Translations under genes and position numbers: made by a program
Assembly: GCA_910588215.1 (NCBI GenBank)
Contig: CAJUQJ010000012.1
Span: 32,269-96,268, forward strand
Reading direction: 5' to 3'
Source of the DNA: an uncultured Lachnospiraceae bacterium
GTDB lineage: Bacteria > Bacillota > Clostridia > Lachnospirales > Lachnospiraceae
Length of the DNA: 64,000 nt
Notes under the pieces: generated by a model
Databases searched by the model: none
Seen by the model: the letters and a program-made list of their open reading frames with translations, nothing else
What the model was told of the DNA's origin: nothing
Shown: positions 16,506-24,850 of the stretch, in pieces
Numbering within the stretch: position 1 is the stretch's first letter
Layout: each line of letters opens with the position of its first letter

Positions 16506-16540
16506 TGAAAAACAACGGCTGACATATGCCAGCCGTTGTC
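16506..16540 (-). terminator. Terminator of flagellin 3
   Basis: ACAACGGCTG-acatatgc-CAGCCGTTGT (16512-16539) followed on the minus strand by TTTTTCAATG. Confidence 0.85.
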
Positions 16541-16577
16541 ATATTCTGCTATAACGTAATAAATGTAATTCTCAGTA

Positions 16578-17612
16578 TTAACCAAGTAAGGACAGTGCCA
16601 GCTGGTTAGACTGATTAGCCTGTGACAGCATAGAGGTACCTGCCTGCTGCAGAATGTTGTTGTTCGCATATCTAACCATCTCGGTTGCGATATCTGTATC
16701 ACGAATCTGAGCTTCTGCAGAAGTAGTATTCTCTACGATGTTATCCAGGTTGCTGATCGTGTGCTCCAGTCTGTTCTGGATCGCACCAAGATCGGAACGC
16801 TGCTGAGATACATCCTTGATCGCGCTCTTCGCAAACGCATTCAATGCTGCAAAGTCTGCTGCTGTAGGTGCATCGGTCAAAGCGCTAGCCATTTCCTGCT
16901 GCTGGTTATCCATCGTACCCATCTTGCCTTTAATGTCTGTATCAACAATACTATCTGAATCAAAATCATAAAACTTAGACAACAGCTTAGAAGCAAATGT
17001 CTTCTTTCCGTCTACAAGATTTCCATCGTAGTTATCCGCGTCTGTGCTCGTCGCATCTTTCTCATAATTAGATACGCCAAAGGTCGTTCCCTTTGCAACC
17101 GCATTCGCGATCAACTCGTTGGTGTTCATGTTCTTGATCGTAATGCCGATATGCTGACCGGATTCTGCGCCAACCTGAAGACCCTTGTTGGAGAAAGAAC
17201 CATCTAACAGACTCTGCTCATTGAAGGTGGTTGTGCTCTGTACACGATCGATCTCGCTCATCAGCTGCTTAACCTCAGCCTGGATATAGCTGCGGTCTGC
17301 AGATGTCAGGGTACCGTTCTCTCCCTTAACAGCCAGCTCGTTCATTCTCTGAAGCATATCCTGTACTTCATTCAATGCACCTTCTGCTGTCTGTACACAG
17401 GAGATACCGTCCTGAGCATTGGCAGATGCCTGCGTAAGTCCTCTGATCTGTCTTCTCATCTTCTCGGAAATGGACAAGCCTGCTGCATCATCTGCTGCAC
17501 GGTTGATCTTATAACCGGATGATAACTTCTCTGTGGACTTAGCCTGTGCCTTGGTTGTAAGACCAAGCATTCTGTTAGAGTTCATTGCTGTAATGTTGTG
17601 CTGTACTACCAT
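16578..17612 (-). CDS. fliC: Flagellin 3
   Basis: 344-residue flagellin. Ends are nearly identical to flagellins 2 and 4; the centre (SNYEKDATSTDADNYDGN region, then KMGTMDNQQQEMASA) is unique. Although an open frame extends upstream to 17699, the true start is ATG 17612: MVVQHNITAM is the invariant first segment and AAGGAGGAATATACT sits before it, while the upstream codons overlap the leader hairpins. It has its own sigma-28 promoter, leader and terminator. The product is exported and polymerised; the central domain is expected to be surface-exposed and is the likely glycan carrier. Confidence 0.97.
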   Translation of the reverse strand: MVVQHNITAMNSNRMLGLTTKAQAKSTEKLSSGYKINRAADDAAGLSISEKMRRQIRGLTQASANAQDGISCVQTAEGALNEVQDMLQRMNELAVKGENGTLTSADRSYIQAEVKQLMSEIDRVQSTTTFNEQSLLDGSFSNKGLQVGAESGQHIGITIKNMNTNELIANAVAKGTTFGVSNYEKDATSTDADNYDGNLVDGKKTFASKLLSKFYDFDSDSIVDTDIKGKMGTMDNQQQEMASALTDAPTAADFAALNAFAKSAIKDVSQQRSDLGAIQNRLEHTISNLDNIVENTTSAEAQIRDTDIATEMVRYANNNILQQAGTSMLSQANQSNQLALSLLG

Positions 17613-17745
17613 AGTATATTCCTCCTTGAATTTGATGTGGCTTCCCTGCCACTTGTCTGCTTCCTGTAATAAGTCCCCGGCTCGTACGCTGCCTTCCAAC
17701 TATCTACAGTCATGTAAGCAATTACACTTGCTTTACCTGTAATAT
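17613..17745 (-). promoter_or_regulatory. Flagellin 3 leader RNA with CsrA-type sites
   Basis: GTGGC-AGGGAA-GCCAC at 17637-17652, then AAGGAGGA. The upstream stem CTGTAATA.../...CTACAG spans 17664-17709 and holds GCGTACGAGCC in its loop, with GGA-like GGGGA on the 3' side. Confidence 0.75.
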
Positions 17746-17772
17746 ATATCGGGTAGTTTTCAGTTTACTTTA
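17746..17772 (-). promoter_or_regulatory. Sigma-28 promoter of flagellin 3
   Basis: TAAA (17769-17772), 15-base spacer, CCCGATAT (17746-17753) on the minus strand. Confidence 0.88.
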
Positions 17773-17824
17773 GATATTTTTCCGATTTTGGAGCATATCT
17801 TCTTAATCAGAATATTTTTCCAAT

Positions 17825-17926
17825 CAAATACCCCGCTGCAAGCAACGGGGTATTTGACCCTCGCGACAGTCGCCAAATGTCTGCATGCAGCCACTCGGCT
17901 CGTTACTCGCGGGAATAAATAATAAA
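17825..17926. repeat. Hairpin repeat downstream of flagellin 4
   Basis: CAAATACCCCG-(10)-CGGGGTATTTG (17825-17856) is an 11-base perfect stem; no good T-tract follows on the minus strand, so termination of flagellin 4 here is plausible but not certain. The next bases carry GCAGCCACTCGGCTCGTTAC and CTCGCGGGAATAAA, which recur with three changes at 62705-62737, together with ACCCCGCTGCAAGCA. The two places are copies of a dispersed element. Confidence 0.7.
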
Positions 17927-17961
17927 CTATTAACTTACCAATATCCTTAAGATATCTACGA

Positions 17962-19014
17962 TTAGCCAAGCAGAGATAATGCCAGCTGGTTGCTCTGGTT
18001 AGCCTGTGACAACATAGATGTACCTGCCTGCTGCAGAATGTTGTTGTTCGCATATCTAACCATCTCTGTTGCGATGTCCGTATCACGAATCTGTGCTTCT
18101 GCAGATGTGGTGTTCTCTACGATGTTGTCCAGGTTGCTGATCGTATGCTCCAATCTGTTCTGGATCGCACCGAGATCGGAACGCTGCTGAGATACGTCTT
18201 TGATCGCATGTTTAGCAAAAGCATTCAGCGCTGCGAAATCTGCCGCTGTAGGCGCAGTACTCGTATCACCGTCGGCAGCAGGCGTCTGCTGCCACTTAGT
18301 ACCTGTAAGCTTAGCTGCAACTGCTGTATCCACAACCTTAGTGGTATCTGTCTCTACCTCGTAGAATTTAGCCAGCATACCTGCTGTAAGAGTTGCCTTG
18401 CCGTCAGCATCTAAATTAGCAGCAGCGTAATGATTCTTATCCGTGCCTGTCGCAGCAGTTGCTTCTGTATTCGATACACCAAACTTCACTTCATCTGCAA
18501 CCGCATTCGCGATCAACTCGTTGGTGTTCATGTTCTTGATCGTGATGCCGATATGCTGACCGGATTCTGCGCCAACCTGAAGACCCTTGTTGGAGAAGGA
18601 ACCATCCAGAAGGCTCTGCTCATTGAAGGTGGTTGTGCTCTGTACACGGTCGATCTCGCTCATCAGCTGCTTAACCTCAGCCTGGATATAGCTGCGGTCT
18701 GCAGATGTCAGGGTACCGTTCTCTCCCTTAACAGCCAGCTCGTTCATTCTCTGAAGCATATCCTGTACTTCATTCAATGCACCTTCTGCTGTCTGTACGC
18801 AGGAGATACCGTCCTGAGCGTTTGCAGATGCCTGTGTAAGTCCTCTAATCTGTCTTCTCATCTTCTCGGAAATGGATAAGCCTGCTGCATCATCTGCTGC
18901 ACGGTTGATCTTGTAACCGGAAGATAACTTCTCTGTGGACTTAGCCTGCGCCTTTGTTGTCAGGCCGAGCATTCTGTTAGAGTTCATTGCTGTAATATTG
19001 TGTTGTACTACCAT
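17962..19014 (-). CDS. fliC: Flagellin 4
   Basis: 350-residue flagellin with the shared N-terminal 170 and C-terminal 95 residues. The centre (SNTEATAATGTDKNHYAAAN, then VAAKLTGTKWQQTPAADG) is the most Thr/Ala-rich and contains the only tryptophan in the variable domains. Like flagellin 1 it has AKHAIKDVS where 2 and 3 have AKSAIKDVS, a sign of mosaic exchange between copies. AAGGAGGAATATATT precedes the ATG. Own sigma-28 promoter and leader. The four copies could form mixed filaments or be used in different conditions. Confidence 0.97.
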   Translation of the reverse strand: MVVQHNITAMNSNRMLGLTTKAQAKSTEKLSSGYKINRAADDAAGLSISEKMRRQIRGLTQASANAQDGISCVQTAEGALNEVQDMLQRMNELAVKGENGTLTSADRSYIQAEVKQLMSEIDRVQSTTTFNEQSLLDGSFSNKGLQVGAESGQHIGITIKNMNTNELIANAVADEVKFGVSNTEATAATGTDKNHYAAANLDADGKATLTAGMLAKFYEVETDTTKVVDTAVAAKLTGTKWQQTPAADGDTSTAPTAADFAALNAFAKHAIKDVSQQRSDLGAIQNRLEHTISNLDNIVENTTSAEAQIRDTDIATEMVRYANNNILQQAGTSMLSQANQSNQLALSLLG

Positions 19015-19149
19015 AATATATTCCTCCTTGAATTTAATGTGGCTTCCCTGCCACTTATTTGCCTGTTTGTAATGAATCCACTGACTCGTACGCAGCCACT
19101 GAATCCATTACCTTGCGTAAGTAAAATTGTATTTCCTTACCTGTAATAT
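19015..19149 (-). promoter_or_regulatory. Flagellin 4 leader RNA with CsrA-type sites
   Basis: GTGGC-AGGGAA-GCCAC at 19039-19054, then AAGGAGGA. The upstream stem GTAATG...CATTAC covers 19069-19111 and pairs almost along its length with G-U pairs allowed, with the loop GCGTACGA. It is the best-formed example of the four. Confidence 0.78.
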
Positions 19150-19176
19150 ATATCGGGTGATCCCTGATATTGTTTA
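19150..19176 (-). promoter_or_regulatory. Sigma-28 promoter of flagellin 4
   Basis: TAAA (19173-19176), 15-base spacer, CCCGATAT (19150-19157) on the minus strand. Confidence 0.88.
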
Positions 19177-19196
19177 GGGTATTTTCTTAATTTTTC

Positions 19197-19411
19197 GGAA
19201 CAACTTTCTACCTGTGCGGTTGCAATCCAACAATTTGTCTGTATGCCATTTATGGCAATACAGACAGGCTGTTGGATTAGCAACCCACTTCCAAATGAGT
19301 AAAACGCGGATGCGAAAGCAGACGCAAGAGTGCTTAAGCACGGGTTTTACGAATACAGAAGTCAGGTTGGATGCTCTTTGAAGCATCCAACCGCACAGGT
19401 GGACAACTTCC
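19197..19411. repeat. About 215-base hairpin-rich element
   Basis: The ends hold ACCTGTGCGGTTG (19210-19222) and its inverse (19388-19400). Inside are AATCCAAC/GTTGGATT, TGTCTGTAT/ATACAGACA, GTGCTTAAGCAC between GTAAAAC and GTTTTAC, and GGTTGGATGCT/AGCATCCAACC. The segment GCGGATGCGAAAGCAGACGC resembles GCGTCGGATGCGTAGCAGACGC in the element at 62588-62804, which has a similar length. No open frame; I read it as a short mobile or palindromic repeat unit. Confidence 0.65.
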
Positions 19412-19417
19412 CATACC

Positions 19418-19456
19418 ATAAAAGCACCGTACACTCATCACAAAGTGCACGGCGCT
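19418..19456 (-). terminator. Terminator of the flaG-fliD-fliS operon
   Basis: GCGCCGTGCACT-(7)-AGTGTACGGTGC on the minus strand pairs with two G-U pairs and is followed by TTTTATGG, 24 bases beyond the stop at 19480. Confidence 0.75.
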
Positions 19457-19479
19457 CACAAAATCAAATTCCACGCTCA

Positions 19480-19956
19480 CTATTTCTTACTGTCGTAAAA
19501 CTGCGGGGAAACGTAATTCAAGTTATTCATATTCTTATAATAATTCCTGGCCGCCTTATTCTGCGATGCGCCGGTGCCAATAGACGCCCTCTTCTTATTA
19601 AACTGGTTCTCCGCCAGTACTTTATTACGCATATTGCCCGCGTTGATCGTCACGACCTTATCGGTGATCTGCTGAATCAGTTCTTTCATACGTGCTATCT
19701 CCGCATGATAGCGCGCCTTATCCTGCAGAAGTTCACCCCGCACCCTCTCATAGACTGCCTCAAACCCCCGATCCAGCAAATCCAGCTGTTCCACATAATC
19801 CCCTTGCTGCTCAATAGCCTCATTGAAGGCATCCATATCAAGATCATCCTGCTTCAGGATCGTCTCCTGAACGCTGTTTTGCTGAATAATCAGATCAAGC
19901 AGCCGGTTCTTCTTCTCCAGGCTTTGTAATAATATCTGTGCGCCGCTTTGATTCAT
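19480..19956 (-). CDS. FliT/FlgN-like flagellar chaperone
   Basis: 158 residues, almost entirely helical with coiled-coil character (LLQSLEKKNRLLDLIIQQN, KARYHAEIARMKELIQQITDKV) and a basic, Asn-rich tail ending NNLNYVSPQFYDSKK. There is no catalytic motif. Its place, last in the flaG-fliD-fliS operon, is that of FliT, the chaperone of the filament cap FliD; its sequence is equally compatible with the FlgN family. AGAGG lies seven bases before ATG 19956; a TTG two codons earlier is less likely. Family call is from position, length and helicity. Confidence 0.65.
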   Translation of the reverse strand: MNQSGAQILLQSLEKKNRLLDLIIQQNSVQETILKQDDLDMDAFNEAIEQQGDYVEQLDLLDRGFEAVYERVRGELLQDKARYHAEIARMKELIQQITDKVVTINAGNMRNKVLAENQFNKKRASIGTGASQNKAARNYYKNMNNLNYVSPQFYDSKK

Positions 19957-19968
19957 TGTCAAACCTCT

Positions 19969-20346
19969 CTATGCCTTATTGCATTTTCTCATAACTTCTT
20001 TCCAGGTATCCCGCAGGCTCCGCAAGTGTCCGTTCACTTCTTCCAGAATCTCTTTGTCCTTCTTGATGTTGGCATCAAACAAACGCCTTAGCACATACAC
20101 ATAAATCCTGTCAAAGTCCTCCGCTACTTCATACTGTCGATCCAGCGTGTTCCGGAATTCCTCAATGATACGCTGTGTCTTCATAATATTGATATGGGCT
20201 TTCTCCATCTCGTTATTCTCAATCGCCATGATAGCAATGTTGCAGAACTTAATTGCTCCCTCATATAACATCAAAGTCACTTCCGCCGGCGTTGCCGTCA
20301 ACACTTTATTTCTCTGATACTGCTCATAGGGATTCTGTGCTGGCAT
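19969..20346 (-). CDS. fliS: Flagellin export chaperone FliS
   Basis: 125 residues with the FliS pattern: NPYEQYQRNKVLTATPAEVTLMLYEGAIKF at the start (cited region residues 5-34), then IMKTQRIIEEFRNTLD and a four-helix layout. FliS binds the C-terminus of new flagellin in the cytoplasm and keeps it from polymerising until export; in Bacillus it also helps release flagellin from the FliW cycle. GGAGGAAG precedes the ATG. It follows fliD by 157 bases, a gap that contains a strong hairpin, so its level may differ from that of fliD. Confidence 0.95.
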   Translation of the reverse strand: MPAQNPYEQYQRNKVLTATPAEVTLMLYEGAIKFCNIAIMAIENNEMEKAHINIMKTQRIIEEFRNTLDRQYEVAEDFDRIYVYVLRRLFDANIKKDKEILEEVNGHLRSLRDTWKEVMRKCNKA

Positions 20347-20424
20347 AAGTCTCTTCCTCCTTGACCGTGCTTATACTCTTTAAATCTTATCGCATATTCT
20401 CTGATTTTTATAATACAGATAATG

Positions 20425-20452
20425 ATACGGCCTGTCAAGCGACAGGCCGTAT
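20425..20452 (-). terminator. Hairpin in the fliD-fliS gap, possible attenuator
   Basis: ATACGGCCTGTC-AAGC-GACAGGCCGTAT is a 12-base perfect stem. On the minus strand it is followed by CATTATCTG rather than a run of T, so full termination is doubtful. It may limit read-through or stabilise the fliD message. Confidence 0.55.
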
Positions 20453-20503
20453 TTATTACTTTGCCGACAGCAACAACATATCTGTTCTCTTAAACCGTAC
20501 TCA

Positions 20504-22810
20504 TCAGCCGCCGAACATGCCGGACACTGCATTGTTCTTGGACTGCAGTTTCGCCATCGCAGTCTCCATCGCCGAGAATTTCTTGTACCAGCTATCGATC
20601 AGTTCATTCAGCTTAGTCTCTTCCTTAGCGATCTTATCTTTATAATCCTTATACTCTTTCTCCATCGTCTTATCATTGTAGACAGTAAAGGCACTGCTGG
20701 TATCCTTGATGCTCTTCATCTTGTCGGTCAGCGTATCATAAAGGTTCTTCGACAGACCAGCGAAGAACTTCTGCACCGTCGCCGGATCGGAAGCGATCAT
20801 CGCGCGCAGTTCATCATCCTTATTCGCTACGGCCGGATCGTCCTTGTCACCATTGATATGGTACGCCCCCTTCTCATTATCCGCTGCGTTAAAGTAGCCC
20901 AGCGTATTGATGCCGAAGTCAGACAGATACATCTTCTTGCCATTGACGGTAGCGCCCTGCATCAGCACTGTCTTCATAGCATCCGACACATCCCGCAGGG
21001 TGGAATCTCTGCGAAGCAGGGAATCTTTGATCTTCTTCTCCCACTCTTCGATCTCCGAATCCGCCAGGCCTTGCTTCTCTTCGGAGAGAAGCGGCTCATA
21101 GCCCTTCGAAGAATCCGCATTATAAAGGGCATCCATCTCGTTGATCAGCTTGTTATACTCGGTGAAGAAATTCTTGATCGTATTGAAGATGCCATCCGTA
21201 TCCTCTGCCGTTGTCAGCGTGATCTCCTCGTCCGGTTTCGTTGTCTGCTGCGCCGTAATAGTCAGTCCATTGATCTCGAACGTGTTCGTACTGTTGGTAT
21301 ATTTTACATCATTCAAATATATCTCTGCATCAAGGCCGTCTACTTTAGTAGCTGTCTTATCTGCATCAAGGCCGTTGGCATATGCCTCATATTGCAGGGC
21401 TGTTGCGATCTTACTATCAAAGTAAGCCGTGATCTCGTCTTTAGCTTTCTGCGTAGCCTGCAGTTTATTGTCAGTACTCAGGGCCGGATCACCGTTGGCG
21501 TCTACTTCATAATAACTCCGGTTATCCTTGATCGTCTCCTTATTGGCTTCCACTGCATTCTGAAGATCAGCGACCGCCCTGACGTAACTGTAGTGTGCAT
21601 TCTTCTTATTAAATGCACTCTGCGCATTGGCCATCTTCTGACTTGCATCCTTTACTGCCTCTTCCGCCAGTTTGATATCCTCAGCCGTAGCAGTATTATC
21701 CTTCTTCAATTCCGCCAGCTTATTCTGAGCTTCCTTAAGAACTTTGCTCGCGTCGTCCAGATCTTTCTTCAGTCCGCCGTTGCGCACCTTCTCCATGATC
21801 GGCTGATTATTCTCATCGAACATGGGATTGCCGTCTTTATCCTTCTTCTGGACTTCAACTTCCGGCCCGTACAATTCATCGTACAGTTTATCTGCCTGAG
21901 CATTAACTTTATCCTTGTCGTTCACATCATAGTCAATATCATACTTGCTGTTCTCGTCATTATCCTTAAAGATCGCGTCCAGTCTCTTCTGATATTCTTC
22001 ATTCGCTTTCAGCAGAGAATCCGTACTCGCCTTCTTGTTGGCGATCAGTTTCTCCAGCTCACGCAGCTCAGCCTCAGCGCGCTTCACCGTATCGGAATCG
22101 TACGAAGCCCAGAGCGCATACTCTTTGGCTTCATTGCTGGTCGCATTATAAGCGGACATCAATCCCAGGGAAGCAAGAGCATCCAAACCCTCTTTGTTAT
22201 TAGCTGTGATCATAAAGTCTGCCGACGCGCCCGAATTCTTGGCATTCACATAAAAACGCTGATTCTTCGCGTCAAAGCTGGCGCTGATGCCCGCAGACTG
22301 CAGTTTCGACACCACGTCGGATATCTTCATATCCTTCGTGACAGTAATGTCAGTTTCTTTGCCTGCCACTTTCACACGGAATTTACCTTCGCCATTGGCA
22401 TCTCCGGTAAAGCCCAGATCCTCCAGCTTAGTAGATGCAGTAACCCTCTTGCCGTTAATATCTTCTTTCAGAGCCGCACCTGTCAAATTACCCTGCTTTG
22501 CCAGTTGGGTAATCTTCAGATTCTGTACACTGTTCGGCGCATCCGCAGATGTCACCACACTGACTGCATTGGTATTGGACACTTTCGTCATTTTCTTCAA
22601 ATAGGAACCTTCAAATCTCATATTGTCCAATACATTCGTATAGAAGCTGTAAATCTTCGTATTCAGGGCTTTCCATGCATCCTGCTTCCAGCTTAACTTC
22701 GTCTGCGCCTTCACAAGCTTATTCTTCTTCACACTCTGCGCAGAGGCAAGTTCACTGATGATACTCTCCGTATCCAAACCGGAATACATACCCGTAATCC
22801 TGATAGCCAT
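20504..22810 (-). CDS. fliD: Flagellar filament cap protein FliD, enlarged
   Basis: 768 residues. The N-terminus is typical FliD (MAIRITGMYSGLDTESIIS, then DNMRFEGSYLKKMTKVSN and SVQNLKITQLAKQ), and the C-terminal helix (ETKLNELIDSWYKKFSAMETAMAKLQ) is the usual D0 tail. Between residues 240 and 460 lies an extra charged, coiled-coil region (RAEAELRELEKLIANKK, KEAQNKLAELKKDN) that makes it roughly 250-300 residues longer than the Bacillus protein. FliD sits at the filament tip, folds flagellin, and can act as an adhesin. AGGAGGGAAC stands before the ATG. The insert may enlarge the outer face of the cap. Confidence 0.95.
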   Translation of the reverse strand: MAIRITGMYSGLDTESIISELASAQSVKKNKLVKAQTKLSWKQDAWKALNTKIYSFYTNVLDNMRFEGSYLKKMTKVSNTNAVSVVTSADAPNSVQNLKITQLAKQGNLTGAALKEDINGKRVTASTKLEDLGFTGDANGEGKFRVKVAGKETDITVTKDMKISDVVSKLQSAGISASFDAKNQRFYVNAKNSGASADFMITANNKEGLDALASLGLMSAYNATSNEAKEYALWASYDSDTVKRAEAELRELEKLIANKKASTDSLLKANEEYQKRLDAIFKDNDENSKYDIDYDVNDKDKVNAQADKLYDELYGPEVEVQKKDKDGNPMFDENNQPIMEKVRNGGLKKDLDDASKVLKEAQNKLAELKKDNTATAEDIKLAEEAVKDASQKMANAQSAFNKKNAHYSYVRAVADLQNAVEANKETIKDNRSYYEVDANGDPALSTDNKLQATQKAKDEITAYFDSKIATALQYEAYANGLDADKTATKVDGLDAEIYLNDVKYTNSTNTFEINGLTITAQQTTKPDEEITLTTAEDTDGIFNTIKNFFTEYNKLINEMDALYNADSSKGYEPLLSEEKQGLADSEIEEWEKKIKDSLLRRDSTLRDVSDAMKTVLMQGATVNGKKMYLSDFGINTLGYFNAADNEKGAYHINGDKDDPAVANKDDELRAMIASDPATVQKFFAGLSKNLYDTLTDKMKSIKDTSSAFTVYNDKTMEKEYKDYKDKIAKEETKLNELIDSWYKKFSAMETAMAKLQSKNNAVSGMFGG

Positions 22811-22916
22811 TTCTGTTCCCTCCTAATATAAAATACTGTCTGTCATATTGCTCACAGTCACACTGATCTTTACTCATATGCATCACGCAAATGACCAGAT
22901 CTTCAACTGCGATACA

Positions 22917-23369
22917 TTAACGCTTCTCATCTACAAGGATACCTGCCATCTCCCAGATGCTGGCGATCATATCAAGTGTCTTCTCCGGCGGAAATTCCTT
23001 GATGACTTCCTTCGTATCCTTATCCAATATCTTGATCATGATCCGGTTGGTCCTCTCATGAACACCGAAAACCGCTTCTTCATTGCTGTTGCTGATCTTC
23101 CTGTTCATCTCCGCGATCATCTTCTTTAAATGTTCCGGAGTCTCCGGAGTCTGTGGCTCCATCTCCTCCTGTTGCTGCCCGCTTCCATTACCCTCGCTGT
23201 CAGGTTTCTCCTCTTCGAGCTGAATCTTAGTAACGGCTGCGGTTGTCGCATCAACATTCACTGTCTGTCCGTCCTCAGGAACTTCCGTGTTCACTGGCGT
23301 AGTCGTCTGCGGTTTTACAGTCGATTGTGCCTGATATGTCATAGCACTGCTTAATGGTTCGATTGCCAT
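22917..23369 (-). CDS. flaG: Flagellar protein FlaG
   Basis: 150 residues. The last 50 (RIMIKILDKDTKEVIKEFPP, then MIASIWEMAGILVDEKR) are the FlaG domain, which in other species influences filament length. The first 90 are a Thr/Pro/Glu/Gln-rich disordered stretch longer than in most homologues. First gene of the flaG-fliD-fliS-FliT/FlgN unit, read from a sigma-28 promoter about 135 bases upstream; GGAGG lies before the ATG. A gap of 106 bases separates it from fliD. Confidence 0.93.
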   Translation of the reverse strand: MAIEPLSSAMTYQAQSTVKPQTTTPVNTEVPEDGQTVNVDATTAAVTKIQLEEEKPDSEGNGSGQQQEEMEPQTPETPEHLKKMIAEMNRKISNSNEEAVFGVHERTNRIMIKILDKDTKEVIKEFPPEKTLDMIASIWEMAGILVDEKR

Positions 23370-23504
23370 TGCCGATCACCTCCATGTGATATAGTATATT
23401 TATTCTGAATCGTCTCACGATAACGTCCGCTTCTCTCTATCCTATACGAAGACGGGAAGAAATCCGCACAACAACAGAGAGTTACTACGTAATCTTTGAT
23501 ATAT

Positions 23505-23531
23505 ATATCGGAAAAATGAAAAATATGTTTA
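23505..23531 (-). promoter_or_regulatory. Sigma-28 promoter of the flaG-fliD-fliS operon
   Basis: TAAA (23528-23531), 15-base spacer, TCCGATAT (23505-23512) on the minus strand. It points away from the plus-strand transferase at 23653 within the same 283-base gap. Confidence 0.88.
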
Positions 23532-23652
23532 GAGCGGCCGGTACAAAACGGGAATTATTATGTTACAATATCTTTACCTTTAATTGTCAGGAGCACACAT
23601 CCTTTCGATTAACGGATATACCTGCCACGGCAGACAGGAACGGAGAACCCAT

Positions 23653-24831
23653 ATGGAAATCTTATTCTACCGCTACAACAATATCTGTGAACCTGACATC
23701 CTGCAGACCTTTCAGGCATTCGGCATCACAGTGCACACCGAAGAAATGGAAATGACCGATAAAACTATCACTCCCAGACAGTGCGCTGTCAAGATCGCTG
23801 ATTGGCTTACCGAACACACATTTGCCTTTGTTTTCAGTATTAATTTCTTCCCGGCAATCTCTTATACATGCAACCGCTTCCATGTGCCTTATGTATGCTG
23901 GAGTGTCGATTCTCCGGTGCCGGAGTTATTTTCCAATGCCCTGAAGAACGAGTGGAACCGGATCTTCCTGTTCGACCGGACACAATATGAGTTCTTCCAT
24001 CCCATAAATCCGCAGCGCATCTTCTATCTGCCGCTTGCCACCAACACGAAACGCTGGGAAGAACTGATCCTGACTATGACGGAAGAAGACCATGCAAACT
24101 ATAGCAGTGATATCAGTTTCGTAGGTTCTCTTTATACGGAAAAATGCAGATACGACACCTTGAATCTCACGCCGCACACACGCGGTTTCGCAGACGGTCT
24201 GATGGAAGCGCAGCTTAAAATATATGGCTATAACTTTATCGCAGAGACTCTGACCGAGGGTGTCATTCGTGAGATTGCTGACGCTGACCCGGATTTCTAC
24301 AAAGGCGCTGACACCTATGGGGACACGAAGCGCTACCTTGTCGCACATCAGTATCTTGGTGTCAAACTGGCCGCTATAGAGAGAGAACGGATCTTGAACC
24401 GTCTGGCAGAACATTTTCATGTAACGCTCTATACCAACAGCGACAGCACACCGCTTCCTAACGTACATTGTATGGGACCTGCCAGAACCCTGACGGAAAT
24501 GCCCCGAATCTTTCATGCCAGCAAGATCAATCTGAATATTACCATGCGGCCCATCGAAAGCGGACTTTCTCTCCGTATCTGGGATGTCCTTGGCTGCGGC
24601 GGATTCCTTCTTACCAATTACCAGGCGGAAATCCCGGAATATTTCGAGATCGGCAAAGATCTTGAGACCTATGAATCCATAGAAGAGCTGGAGCAGAAGG
24701 CAGCTTATTATCTGTCCCATGAAGAAGAACGGCTGGAAATAGCCATTCACGGTTACGAGACCGTAGCAAAACTGCATACCTATGAGATCAGAATAGCAGA
24801 GATGATACGGATCCTGCACTCCTTGTCATGA
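23653..24831 (+). CDS. CgeB-like glycosyltransferase, subtype A
   Basis: 392 residues, starting MEILFYRYNNICEPDILQTF. Features shared with the 56-1309 protein: FSINFFPAISYTCNR, a W..DSP.P segment, FLFDRTQ, YLPLATN, DISFVGSLYTEKCRYD. The C-terminal domain has ASKINLNITMRPIESG and WDVLGCGGFLLTNYQAE. ATG 23653, with GGAG nine bases before, is preferred over 23584 because it aligns with the start of its relative. It lies between the two late flagellar operons in the opposite direction, so it is a separate transcription unit. Presumed to act on flagellin with the transferases of the 1-16.5 kb block. Confidence 0.85.
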   Translation: MEILFYRYNNICEPDILQTFQAFGITVHTEEMEMTDKTITPRQCAVKIADWLTEHTFAFVFSINFFPAISYTCNRFHVPYVCWSVDSPVPELFSNALKNEWNRIFLFDRTQYEFFHPINPQRIFYLPLATNTKRWEELILTMTEEDHANYSSDISFVGSLYTEKCRYDTLNLTPHTRGFADGLMEAQLKIYGYNFIAETLTEGVIREIADADPDFYKGADTYGDTKRYLVAHQYLGVKLAAIERERILNRLAEHFHVTLYTNSDSTPLPNVHCMGPARTLTEMPRIFHASKINLNITMRPIESGLSLRIWDVLGCGGFLLTNYQAEIPEYFEIGKDLETYESIEELEQKAAYYLSHEEERLEIAIHGYETVAKLHTYEIRIAEMIRILHSLS

Positions 24832-24850
24832 TGCCGGAATCATAAGATAC

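Noticed and set aside
17613..17699. N-terminal extension of flagellin 3 from an upstream ATG
   Set aside because: It would translate the conserved leader hairpins; the other three flagellins start at the MVVQHN methionine.
20858..22696. A 612-codon open frame on the plus strand opposite fliD
   Set aside because: It is antisense to a clear fliD gene, has no ribosome site or family pattern, and comes from the codon bias of the sense strand.
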